From contig NVWB01000026.1 in assembly GCA_002733575.1 (NCBI GenBank), forward strand, positions 1-49,818: a stretch of 49,818 nt of DNA, in the 5' to 3' direction. Positions 34,676 to 42,535 of this stretch are shown here, one piece after another. A model generated the notes under the pieces. That model was given only the letters and a program-made list of their open reading frames with translations, was not told the origin of the DNA and did no database searches. A program made the position numbers and the translations under genes. Within the stretch, counting starts at the first letter, position 1. The number at the start of each line of letters is the position of its first letter. Origin of the DNA: Blastopirellula sp. (lineage in GTDB: Bacteria > Planctomycetota > Planctomycetia > Pirellulales > Pirellulaceae).

Positions 34676-34761
34676 GGGCTTGTGGCGAAATTGGTAGACG
34701 CGCTAGGTTGAGGGCCTAGTGTCCGTTATAGGACGTGCTGGTTCGAATCCAGTCAAGCCCA
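34676..34761 (+). tRNA. tRNA-Leu (anticodon GAG)
   Basis: Acceptor stem GGGCTTG/CAAGCCC with discriminator A; anticodon stem CTAGG/CCTAG with loop TTGAGGG, so GAG at 34710-34712; long variable arm GTCCGTTATAGGAC as in class II tRNAs; T arm GGTTCGAATCC. 86 bases, no encoded CCA. It is the likely integration site of the adjoining island. Confidence 0.95.
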
Positions 34762-34789
34762 CTAAAAAACGCCTATAAACATTGACTTT

Positions 34790-34826
34790 AAAGGACTTAT
34801 GGTTATATTGCCATAAGTCCTTTTTT
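34790..34826 (+). terminator. Rho-independent terminator after tRNA-Leu
   Basis: AAAGGACTTATGG/CCATAAGTCCTTT, a perfect 13-bp stem with the loop TTATATTG and a T run. It lies between the tRNA and the integrase gene. Confidence 0.9.
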
Positions 34827-34902
34827 GTTGGGTACCCACCCAACTGCGACCAAAACGCGACCAGTATTTGGTTTGTGTGGCATTTGGACTGGGAGAGTTC
34901 TG

Positions 34903-36144
34903 ATGGCAGGTCTTGAGAAGCGAAACGGTCGATATAACATCATTATCCGGTTTGGAGGTATGCGATTTGTTCGCTCTCTGGGAACGACCGTTAAGAAGGA
35001 AGCCGAGGAACTCAAGGAGCGAGTGGAACGCAGAGTTCGCCTGGTGAAGACGGGTGATATCGAACTGCCAGTTGAAGCTGATGTGGCCACCTTTCTGCTC
35101 TCCGATGGAAAATTGACCAGTAAGCCTGTCGCCTCATCCACACTCTTGCTTTCGCAACTCTTTGATGACTTCTTTACCAACTTGCCCGAAGGCAACCTGG
35201 AAGAGACTACGCTCTATGGCATGCAACTCCATCGCCGTCATCTAGAACGTGTCATCGGGTTCAAGTTTCCAGTACAACAATTGACCACAGCTGATTTGCA
35301 AACTTATGTCACTAAGCGATCTAAAGAAAAAGGCATCCGAGATCGAACGGTAGGAGCCAATACGATCAGCAAAGAATTAGTGACATTCCGCACTGTCTGG
35401 GGATGGGCAACAGACCATGACAAAGTGCAAGGAGCATTTCCGAAAAAAGGTGTCCGGCTTCCTAAAAGCAGAGAAGTGTTACCGTTTCAAACATGGGAAG
35501 AGATCGAACGACAAGTTCAAAATGGCATTAGTGGTGAAGAACAGGCCAACCTATGGAATTGCCTCTACCTTAGCATGCCACAGATAGAAGAGTTTCTGGC
35601 CGATGCTAAACAGACTGCCGCTTTTCCATTTATTCACCCGATGGTCTGCTTTGCTGCCTATACAGGTGCTCGGCGATCCGAGATCATGCGGTCTCATATT
35701 GGCGATATTGATTTCGAGAGTAAAAACATCACGATTCGAGAAAAGAAACGAATTCGCGGAAAACTGTCAACTCGCAGAGTCCCGCTATCCGCCCCATTGG
35801 CCCGCGTCCTCAGACAATGGTTTAAAATTCATCCCGGTGGTCCACACACATTCTGCCAATCGATGAAGATTGAAAGGCCTAAGACGAAACGGACAGAACC
35901 AACTCCCATCACACGTGATGAAGCAGCTCACCACTTTAAAAAAACGATGTCGAATAGTAAGTGGGAGGTCATTCGTGGCTGGCACTGTCTGCGACATAGT
36001 TTTATTTCTAATTGTGCTTGTAAGGGAATTGATCAAAGAATGATTGATGAGTGGGTAGGACATACGACCGAATCGATGCGAAGAAGGTATCGCCACCTTT
36101 TTCCATCCAGCCAACAAGAGGCTATGGAGCTGCTCTTCCAATAA
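34903..36144 (+). CDS. Tyrosine recombinase (phage-type integrase)
   Basis: A 413-residue site-specific recombinase. N-terminal: a short DNA-binding AP2-like region (YNIIIRFGGMRFVRSLGTTV), then a SAM-like core-binding domain (FDDFFTNLPEGNL...LERVIGF). C-terminal catalytic domain: first Arg in TGARRSEIMRSHIGDI, HxxR in WHCLRHSFIS, WVGH, and Tyr in MRRRYRHLF. The ATG at 34903 has GGGAGAG upstream. It starts 142 bases past the tRNA-Leu 3' end, pointing away from it, the usual place for an integrase whose attachment site is a tRNA. It overlaps a convergent HTH gene by 23 bases. Confidence 0.93.
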   Translation: MAGLEKRNGRYNIIIRFGGMRFVRSLGTTVKKEAEELKERVERRVRLVKTGDIELPVEADVATFLLSDGKLTSKPVASSTLLLSQLFDDFFTNLPEGNLEETTLYGMQLHRRHLERVIGFKFPVQQLTTADLQTYVTKRSKEKGIRDRTVGANTISKELVTFRTVWGWATDHDKVQGAFPKKGVRLPKSREVLPFQTWEEIERQVQNGISGEEQANLWNCLYLSMPQIEEFLADAKQTAAFPFIHPMVCFAAYTGARRSEIMRSHIGDIDFESKNITIREKKRIRGKLSTRRVPLSAPLARVLRQWFKIHPGGPHTFCQSMKIERPKTKRTEPTPITRDEAAHHFKKTMSNSKWEVIRGWHCLRHSFISNCACKGIDQRMIDEWVGHTTESMRRRYRHLFPSSQQEAMELLFQ

Positions 36145-36403
36145 GTGGCAGCAATCCCTCGCTTTTGATACGCTCTAGTTCCTCGTGCGAGATCATCCAT
36201 TCCTTCGCACCGCCTCGACCACAACGTCGTTTTTCGGCATGCACTCTCCCTAGACGACACCATTCTCGCACACTGTAAGCCGAACGCTCAAGAATCCTGG
36301 CGACTGTTTTGGTGTCATACCATTCTTGAATACTGCGCTGCTGCACGAGCAAATCTAAACTTGCTTCGATTCGTGCCAGTCGTTCAATTAGTTCAGTGTC
36401 CAT
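36122..36403 (-). CDS. Excisionase-type HTH protein
   Basis: A 93-residue protein: an N-terminal coiled-coil helix (LIERLARIEASLDLLVQQRS), then a winged-helix DNA-binding domain (WYDTKTVARILERSAYSVRE and WCRLGRVHAEKRRC) ending in EWMISHEELERIK. This is the AlpA/excisionase or MerR-like helix-turn-helix type often encoded next to an integrase. Its 3' end overlaps the 3' end of the integrase gene by 23 bases on the other strand. It is last in the long minus-strand gene run. It could set the direction of recombination. Confidence 0.75.
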   Translation of the reverse strand: MDTELIERLARIEASLDLLVQQRSIQEWYDTKTVARILERSAYSVREWCRLGRVHAEKRRCGRGGAKEWMISHEELERIKSEGLLPLIGRAAP

Positions 36404-36477
36404 GATTTTATTCCGCAGAGTGTAGTATTGAAAAGTGAAGTTTTTCCTAGTCTTCGAGAAGCTTATGCAATCTTCTC

Positions 36478-36843
36478 TTATTTCGATATCTTGCGTTTAT
36501 CTCGCTTCTTTAATTTCTTGTGAGTTTCGATTTCCTTTGGGGATTTACGAATCTCTCGATTATCTAAATACATGCTGACCCACGGAATTCGTGAGAGCAG
36601 CCAGAGCAGTGCCAAGAAGATAAGTGAGTAGGCTAAGGCCGCGTAAGGTAATAGGATTGTTTCCACCAGGGGGCTACTTCCAGAAGATTCGCTACCAAAC
36701 CCAAGACTAAACACACACAGAGCAGCCACCGTTGGTGCGAGTACCATCCTCACATCAGAAAAGAACTCGACATCTTTAAAGGCAGCTAGAGTACAAACTA
36801 ATACCAGGACAAAAACAGCAGTCAGTATGATAGGGGTAATCAT
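36478..36843 (-). CDS. Small membrane protein with basic tail
   Basis: A 121-residue protein with about three hydrophobic helices (PIILTAVFVLVLVCTLAAF; VLAPTVAALCVFSLGFG; LLPYAALAYSLIFLALLWLL) and a very basic C-terminal tail (KSPKEIETHKKLKKRDKRKI). No family recognised. It follows the nuclease-like gene by 80 bases in the same direction, and may anchor island proteins or nucleic acid at the membrane. Confidence 0.65.
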   Translation of the reverse strand: MITPIILTAVFVLVLVCTLAAFKDVEFFSDVRMVLAPTVAALCVFSLGFGSESSGSSPLVETILLPYAALAYSLIFLALLWLLSRIPWVSMYLDNREIRKSPKEIETHKKLKKRDKRKISK

Positions 36844-36923
36844 GGTTCTAAACCTTCCGGGGAATTAAGGATTTTTGTACCGCCTATTTTTGTTCTCTTA
36901 AAAGGTGCGGAACAAAAAAGAAT

Positions 36924-37322
36924 TTAATCAATAAAACACGTATTTAAACGCTCCAAAGCCTCAAAATACGTCAACACAAACACCTGTTCAGGAATACAAC
37001 TCAGACTTCTTTTAATACGATTCTGAATCAACTTTGAGATATGGACTGTGGGGGTTACGATCCATAGCAAGACAGATCGGCTGGGGTACTGTTGTCCAAT
37101 ATCTCTCCACTTCTTAATGTCGTTAATTGATCGATTGTTTGATCCCATCTCCACTTCGATCAGCAGTAGAAATCTGGGATTATTTTTTGATACTAATAAA
37201 TCAATGTAGCGAATGTTTTTTCCTTTTCGTAAGGAAGCTGATTTGTAAGTCTCAAATCGATTGGCCTGGCATTTTCGTTCAAGTTGCCTAATGTAGTGTT
37301 CGTGAACTAAACTCCCTTTCAT
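36924..37322 (-). CDS. Uncharacterised protein, possible PD-(D/E)XK-like nuclease fold
   Basis: A 132-residue protein. The order RYIDLLVSKN (Asp41) followed by FLLLIEVEMGS (Glu56, Glu58) resembles a restriction-endonuclease core, but the last residue of the E-x-K motif is Glu, not Lys, so it may be inactive or a different fold. The start ATG is one base after the ATPase gene's stop. It would be a natural nuclease partner of a HerA-type ATPase. The alternative is a small regulatory protein. Confidence 0.6.
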   Translation of the reverse strand: MKGSLVHEHYIRQLERKCQANRFETYKSASLRKGKNIRYIDLLVSKNNPRFLLLIEVEMGSNNRSINDIKKWRDIGQQYPSRSVLLWIVTPTVHISKLIQNRIKRSLSCIPEQVFVLTYFEALERLNTCFID

Positions 37323-37323
37323 C

Positions 37324-39078
37324 TCATTGCTCCGCTGGGGAAAGCTTGTTGACGATTACTTGCCCAGACTCAGTTAGGACTAGCAGTCGAGAAGGACGAC
37401 CGCGACCCAATGTTTGCATTTCCTGTTGGATGATCAATTGTTTGTTTAGCAAAGATTTCCTGAGTTTGATCAATCTACTCTTACTCATGCAAAGTTCACT
37501 AGGAAAGAACGAGACTGGCTTGAACGGATTTTCGGCGACAGCAGACAGTAATCGAAATTCGTCAGGTTCTAGCCCACAGTCAAAAACATCCAGTGGTCTC
37601 GAATCAACAATTTCTTCAGGTATACCTTGAATTGGGTCTTGTTCGTTGGATGGATATTTCTTGACTTCTTCCAAGAGCAGTAAAGAACTCTCTTGTTCCG
37701 AAATGACCTGTTTTGCCCATTCGGGCTGAAATGATTGATCCTTTTCAGAGACTATCACCGGCAAATCAGCCAATTGATCACTTATCTGAAAACGTGGTTG
37801 ATTGCTTGAATTACCAGAGTCCATTAATGTCGTGGTAAACAAGAAAGGCTTTCGCCACTTGCCTCGCCCCAATCGTCCTAAAAAACAACCAGGCTGAAGG
37901 TGATTGGCCAGGTATCTTTTTTGCTGAGCATCCAATCCAACCGCTGAGCCCATCACATTCAAATCTGCGAAAGACGAACATTGGCCGATAAACAGGTTCG
38001 GGATGTTACTAAGGATTTTTTGAGAAATCGAAACAGCGCTCTGATTGCTGAGAATCAGGGCAATCCCAACACCTCGAATTAAACCAATCCAGTTGGAAAT
38101 GGCCGAATCGTCTGATTCCAGTAAGCTTGAGCTTTCGTCCAGGTATACCAAGATATTAGGATCAACATTGGAAACCTGTTGGGCGATGCGAGAAGAAAAC
38201 AGGGAAAACAAAAATGTCTCGATAATCAGATTTTTGTCTGCTTGGGAGCAGGAATTGAGTCCTAAGATGATTTTCTGTTTTGCCAGAGACTGGATATTCC
38301 ATCCTTGTTGGTAACTTAACACACCTCGCAGACTTATGAGAATCGGGTCGAGTGCAGTTAAAAGTGCATCGCGTGACTGAGAGTTGAATTGTTTTGCGTT
38401 TTGAATAAAATGTCTCAAATCAAACAACGTCGGATAGTTGCTGATTTTTCCTGAAAATAGATTATGACGATCAAACAGCCCGTGAATCGATTGACGTATT
38501 ACCTTGCGAGCGACTGGGGGAGCTTCTAGGACTCTAACTAACGAATCGGCCACATTGCCCGCGTAGGCATGGGGTGATACATGGTCAGGAATCATCAACG
38601 GATTGAGTTTGAGTTGCTGCGTGTCGAGAACCGATACTTGGCTCTCTTTTCCATTTTCAAATGAGGGAGCAAGGCTGCCCATTTCACTTTTGACACAATC
38701 GATGAGTAAAGTGCCCTCGCATATTTTTCCGAGCTGTTCACTCCAATACTTGGCTGTATTGGTTTTGCCACTTCCGGTCGAGCCGACGATTAGACTCGGC
38801 GATCCCATCCACTGGTGAGGAATACGAATTTCTTCTTTTGTGTCGAGAGTATACCCCAGAGTAAAATCACCCTGATTGAGTCCTTTGGGATTTGCGAACG
38901 GACAGCGGGCCATCGAGATCGCATGACTACTGGTGATTTTATCGAGATACTCATTCTCAAACGCACCCGCGCAACCATAGCGAAAGCACGTTTCAACTGC
39001 TCTGCCTACTTCATCATTGAGTAGACCGTTTTCTTGAGCGACTAGTAATTTTTGGTTCTGCTGGGAAATCTCACTCAT
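37324..39078 (-). CDS. HerA/VirB4-class P-loop ATPase with C-terminal winged helix
   Basis: A 584-residue ATPase. Walker A is VGSTGSGKT (residues 98-106) and Walker B ILVYLDESS (about 309-317). The spacing of over 200 residues, the ALILSNQS segment, and LNPLMIPDHVSPHAYAGNV place it among HerA/FtsK/VirB4-type hexameric translocases. The last 90 residues form a winged helix (MSKSRLIKLRKSLLNKQLII and RGRPSRLLVLTESGQ). Its ATG overlaps the zinc-finger gene's stop by one base (TAATG). Such ATPases pump DNA or protein; which is unknown here. Confidence 0.8.
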   Translation of the reverse strand: MSEISQQNQKLLVAQENGLLNDEVGRAVETCFRYGCAGAFENEYLDKITSSHAISMARCPFANPKGLNQGDFTLGYTLDTKEEIRIPHQWMGSPSLIVGSTGSGKTNTAKYWSEQLGKICEGTLLIDCVKSEMGSLAPSFENGKESQVSVLDTQQLKLNPLMIPDHVSPHAYAGNVADSLVRVLEAPPVARKVIRQSIHGLFDRHNLFSGKISNYPTLFDLRHFIQNAKQFNSQSRDALLTALDPILISLRGVLSYQQGWNIQSLAKQKIILGLNSCSQADKNLIIETFLFSLFSSRIAQQVSNVDPNILVYLDESSSLLESDDSAISNWIGLIRGVGIALILSNQSAVSISQKILSNIPNLFIGQCSSFADLNVMGSAVGLDAQQKRYLANHLQPGCFLGRLGRGKWRKPFLFTTTLMDSGNSSNQPRFQISDQLADLPVIVSEKDQSFQPEWAKQVISEQESSLLLLEEVKKYPSNEQDPIQGIPEEIVDSRPLDVFDCGLEPDEFRLLSAVAENPFKPVSFFPSELCMSKSRLIKLRKSLLNKQLIIQQEMQTLGRGRPSRLLVLTESGQVIVNKLSPAEQ

Positions 39079-39458
39079 TACGCACCTTCTTCATACCGGA
39101 TAAACACGGATGACAAGAATCGAAAGAGGGACCAGCGTTTTTGAGCAGACCGGCAATGCGTACAAAACCATTGGTTCTCAAATTGAACGGCATGACAACT
39201 CTTACCAATCGGTTTGCCACAGGTCGCACAAACCGTGGAACAATCTTGACATAACACTATTTCACAAAGTCCACAGAGAGAATACGCTTCGGAAAAATGA
39301 CTGCAATCGAGCGGAATGAGATGATTGGTCTCATGTTCTTGAATCCCACCTTCATCATCTAGATCGATGTCAATTTCCGTGGCACTCACTTCTTTTTGTG
39401 TATTACTCCATGTGTTGTGGAGGATCGACTGTTTATAGGTTGAACGGATGCGTTTCAT
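39078..39458 (-). CDS. Cysteine-rich zinc-finger protein
   Basis: A 126-residue protein: acidic N-terminal linker (EIDIDLDDEGG), then a treble-clef-like cluster with four CxxC pairs (Cys62/65, 70/73, 77/80, 99/102) and Cys/His at 52, 53, 88 and 89: CGLCEIVLCQDCSTVCATC and WFCTHC. It resembles LIM or B-box zinc modules, unusual in bacteria. The tail SLFRFLSSVFIRY is amphipathic. Stop overlaps the ATPase start by one base, so they are probably made together. Confidence 0.7.
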   Translation of the reverse strand: MKRIRSTYKQSILHNTWSNTQKEVSATEIDIDLDDEGGIQEHETNHLIPLDCSHFSEAYSLCGLCEIVLCQDCSTVCATCGKPIGKSCHAVQFENQWFCTHCRSAQKRWSLFRFLSSVFIRYEEGA

Positions 39459-39519
39459 CTTTTTGGACTTTATTAGTGAATCTTGAATATGAGAGTTTTC
39501 GTAAGTAATTCACGCTCTA

Positions 39520-39705
39520 CTACACACCCCATTCATCGGAAAACCAAGCGAGTCGCATCCAATGGCAAGAGAATGTTACAATGTTGTACGTGAACCAAAC
39601 TAAGCCGAAAGACACGATAAACGTGTTAATGATCAACGTGAGCCAAAGAGAAGTTCGGATGATATTTCGGAACAACTCAAAGATATTTAAGCGAAACGGA
39701 TTCAT
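39520..39705 (-). CDS. Small membrane protein, 61 residues
   Basis: Begins MNPFRLNIFELFRNIIRTS with one long hydrophobic span (LWLTLIINTFIVSFGLVWFTYNIV) of one or two helices and an aromatic-rich end. AGGA lies upstream of the ATG. No family recognised. One of three consecutive tiny membrane proteins in the operon. Confidence 0.6.
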   Translation of the reverse strand: MNPFRLNIFELFRNIIRTSLWLTLIINTFIVSFGLVWFTYNIVTFSCHWMRLAWFSDEWGV

Positions 39706-39717
39706 GATTATTTATTC

Positions 39718-39942
39718 CTATTTTTGTCTCTCAGAAATAATGAGTCGGATCGAACTAACGATTCCTAAAATGATCAAGCCAATCGCAATACAGCCGATCA
39801 ACTTGTCTTCCAGTGAATGACTGGGTCCAGTTCGGGCAATGCAACTGATCGCTTCAATCACTTGAGGACGAAATTTGATAAGTACATAAAACGAACCGAT
39901 GAATGAAAAAGCGGCCATCACATTTCCGATCTTGATTTGCAT
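39718..39942 (-). CDS. Small membrane protein, 74 residues
   Basis: Two hydrophobic helices (VMAAFSFIGSFYVLI and LIGCIAIGLIILGIVSSIRLI) joined by a polar loop, with GAGGAAA before its ATG. The helix-loop-helix layout with a small size recalls pilin-like or TrbC-like conjugation subunits, but no motif proves it. Twelve bases separate it from the next gene. Confidence 0.62.
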   Translation of the reverse strand: MQIKIGNVMAAFSFIGSFYVLIKFRPQVIEAISCIARTGPSHSLEDKLIGCIAIGLIILGIVSSIRLIISERQK

Positions 39943-39958
39943 GATAAATATGATTTCC

Positions 39959-40258
39959 TCACGACACCTTTGTCATGGTTTGCATGATCGATAGGAGGAT
40001 AAATCTCCCGATACCCAAGGCCAGTGAAATCCAGAAGAAGCATTCGTGATAGGAAACATTCCATATTCTCTGTGTTACCTCAAACAAAGGAGTAATCAGC
40101 GGAGTACCCACCTCATCAAACCGATTAAAAAATGGACGCGGCCACCTAGTCGCTAAGAACCGGGCGATTAAGAAGAATAGCGTGATATCGAGAGCCAGGA
40201 TTCCCAGATATATCACCATGAGTAGGGCATAACTGAGTAGCGTAGTTAAAATATCCAT
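39959..40258 (-). CDS. Small membrane protein, 99 residues
   Basis: Two or three hydrophobic helices (LLSYALLMVIYLGILALDITLFFLIA split over residues 7-32; ECFFWISLALGIGRFILLSI near 72-91) with a polar middle. A GAGAAA stretch precedes the ATG. No family recognised. It lies 23 bases downstream of the vWA gene. Confidence 0.62.
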   Translation of the reverse strand: MDILTTLLSYALLMVIYLGILALDITLFFLIARFLATRWPRPFFNRFDEVGTPLITPLFEVTQRIWNVSYHECFFWISLALGIGRFILLSIMQTMTKVS

Positions 40259-40281
40259 TTTGAATTTCTCATTCTGAAAAG

Positions 40282-41019
40282 TTACCGAGTCAGGCCGGTT
40301 GCCAATTGCTGAAAATGTTTATTCAAGGTCTGCTTATCTTTGATAAATCGATAACGGGGTTCCCCGGTTGTGGGGTCTATCGAAGCGATTTTCTTTAATA
40401 AATCTTCATCGACAGCCGACTTACAACCTCCGATTCCAATACAATCGATCTGTACACCCGCGTTTTTTAATTTCAAGGCGACCGGCAAGGGCTCTCTGCC
40501 ATGACAGTGCAGACCATCCGTGAGTAAAATGACTCGCTTCAAAAACTGCTCCTGGGGTGGAGTTGGAGTCGCGTTAAACCAATTGAGAATTGAAGAGACG
40601 GAACTTTGTGATGGAGCTGAAGCGAGTGCTCTTTCGGCTGCTTTTAACCCTTCACCCATGGCAGTCGCTCCACCAATCATGATTCCATATATGGACGAGC
40701 GGATAGTCTGGAAATTTCTGATCGATTGTAACTTGCACACGATCCTGGCACATGTTTCATACGAAACCACGGCAATTTGATCACGTGAACTCTGTTTTAA
40801 TCGTTCAATCAGAAACTCTAACGAACATTCTTTTTCAGCACCAAGACGATCTGGAAGAATATCCATATTCGCTGCGGAAGCTGAGCAATCTAACAAGAAC
40901 ACCGTCTGTTGAGCAATTTCCAAAAGATGATCAATTAAAAGCTTTTTTTGAGGTTGCGGAAGAGTACGTTTTCTACCCGCAGATTTTTGTTTTTTCATAA
41001 TAGTTTTATTCACAGGCAT
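40282..41019 (-). CDS. von Willebrand factor A (vWA) domain protein
   Basis: A 245-residue protein, basic N-terminus (KKQKSAGRKRTLPQPQKK) then a vWA domain. The metal-ion adhesion site is intact: DCSASA (DxSxS), Thr in GGATAMGEGL and Asp in ILLTDG. vWA proteins bind partners through this Mg site and often assemble or regulate ATPases and chaperones. An ATG at 41019 with AAAGGA upstream is preferred to 41049, inside the Hsp70 gene. It starts 13 bases after the Hsp70 stop. Confidence 0.87.
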   Translation of the reverse strand: MPVNKTIMKKQKSAGRKRTLPQPQKKLLIDHLLEIAQQTVFLLDCSASAANMDILPDRLGAEKECSLEFLIERLKQSSRDQIAVVSYETCARIVCKLQSIRNFQTIRSSIYGIMIGGATAMGEGLKAAERALASAPSQSSVSSILNWFNATPTPPQEQFLKRVILLTDGLHCHGREPLPVALKLKNAGVQIDCIGIGGCKSAVDEDLLKKIASIDPTTGEPRYRFIKDKQTLNKHFQQLATGLTR

Positions 41020-41032
41020 TGTAGTTTTTCCT

Positions 41033-42535
41033 TTATGATGCTGACGCACGATTTACGCGTTTTGAATAGTCAAACTGAATGTCGGCCTTTTTGTCAGAGA
41101 TTTTATCTTCCGCATACGCGGTACACATACCGTTTTTATCAATTTCATAGCGAACTAGAATTCGCTCTGACAAAGTTTCATCAAGCGGTAAATCAGTTAG
41201 AGTGATTTCACCAATTTCTTCGCATTCTGATCTTAGATCGCCTTCCTCACCCTGAAGAATGACAATCGAGGCTGCCGTTTGATCAGGATATTTAAAACGG
41301 AAACATTCTTCCTTCTGACTAGGAATAGGACTATGCTTAGGAAGAATCACAGCACAAATGTCATCACGATTGGGATCATCCACCACACACCCAATTCCAT
41401 AAGAAGTGACATCACGAATCTCTACATTAGGTGCTGGAATAGCTCGCCCTTGATGAACCACATTCCCATCTTTATCTGCCGCTAGAACAGCGGCATTAAT
41501 TGCTGCACCAAAGGCTATCGCCTTCATGCCATCAATATCTTGAGAAACGGGGCGACCATAAACCAACTCGAGTTCTTCTTTAATTTTAGGAACCTTACTG
41601 CCTCCGCCAACAAGCAATACTTTGTCAATTGAGTCCCAATCGAGGTTGCATTCTTGCAGTAATGACTCGCATTTGGCGAGCATCTTTTCAATAAAAGGAC
41701 AAATCATCTCATTGAAATCATCACGAGTCAGTTCGACAGTATGATATTTTCCATTTGCACAAATGGTAATTTTTGTACTCTCTTTAACTCCTAGTGAAAA
41801 CTTGGCCTGTTCGGCACGATCATTTAAATCTTGAAAGAACGCATGGTCTGTTTCAGGGTTGGGAACGAACCCAATCTCATCTTTTAAAACGGTGAGCACG
41901 CGGTCACTGATCTCCTTGGTAAATAAGCGACCGCCTAGATCGGCAATGCCATCGGTTCCTAGAACTTTGACTGATTGGTCTTCACATTGAGCGATACTAA
42001 CATCAAAAGTTCCTCCCCCGAAGTCAACAACCATCAATTTAAGATCATTCCTCTTTTCGACTGAGTAGGCAATTGCTGCTGCGGTTGGCTCATTCACCAA
42101 CTGCAAAACTTTAAACCCTGCTATTTTTGCGGCATCCAATAGGTCTTGTTTTTGAGCGTCAGTAAAGTTTGCAGGAACTGAGATGACGACACCGTCAATG
42201 CCTTCTCCCAAAAACAACTCGCAATCTTTTCTGACCTTCTTCAAGGCAACTGCTGCTAAGTCCGATGCCGTGTATGCCTTTCCAGACTTCGTTATATGCA
42301 AGACTTTGTTTGAACCCAGATTCAGTTTAGATTCTGAAATAATGGAATCGGGGTGTGCAAGTCTCAGGTTTTCAGCCTCTCGGCCTACAATCGGTTTTTC
42401 ACCATCTTCAAAACAAAAAACTGATGGGATATAGTCTTCCCCTTCAGCGCTGGGTATTACCTTGACATTCCCAAATTGATTAATAATGGCAGCAACGATA
42501 TTGGTTGTTCCATAATCTATCCCTAAAACACTCAT
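41033..42535 (-). CDS. Hsp70 (DnaK-like) chaperone lacking the lid
   Basis: A 500-residue Hsp70. The nucleotide-binding domain is complete: LGIDYGTTN, Lys70 in SKLNLG, VNEPTAAAIAYS, VVDFGGGTFDVS and LLVGGGSKVP. Residues about 370-500 are the substrate-binding beta sandwich (TSYGIGCVV; ILQGEEGD). The alpha-helical lid of about 100 residues found in DnaK is missing. The ATG overlaps the end of the GrpE-like gene by four bases. No J-domain protein is seen nearby. This is a specialised, not the housekeeping, copy. Confidence 0.92.
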   Translation of the reverse strand: MSVLGIDYGTTNIVAAIINQFGNVKVIPSAEGEDYIPSVFCFEDGEKPIVGREAENLRLAHPDSIISESKLNLGSNKVLHITKSGKAYTASDLAAVALKKVRKDCELFLGEGIDGVVISVPANFTDAQKQDLLDAAKIAGFKVLQLVNEPTAAAIAYSVEKRNDLKLMVVDFGGGTFDVSIAQCEDQSVKVLGTDGIADLGGRLFTKEISDRVLTVLKDEIGFVPNPETDHAFFQDLNDRAEQAKFSLGVKESTKITICANGKYHTVELTRDDFNEMICPFIEKMLAKCESLLQECNLDWDSIDKVLLVGGGSKVPKIKEELELVYGRPVSQDIDGMKAIAFGAAINAAVLAADKDGNVVHQGRAIPAPNVEIRDVTSYGIGCVVDDPNRDDICAVILPKHSPIPSQKEECFRFKYPDQTAASIVILQGEEGDLRSECEEIGEITLTDLPLDETLSERILVRYEIDKNGMCTAYAEDKISDKKADIQFDYSKRVNRASAS

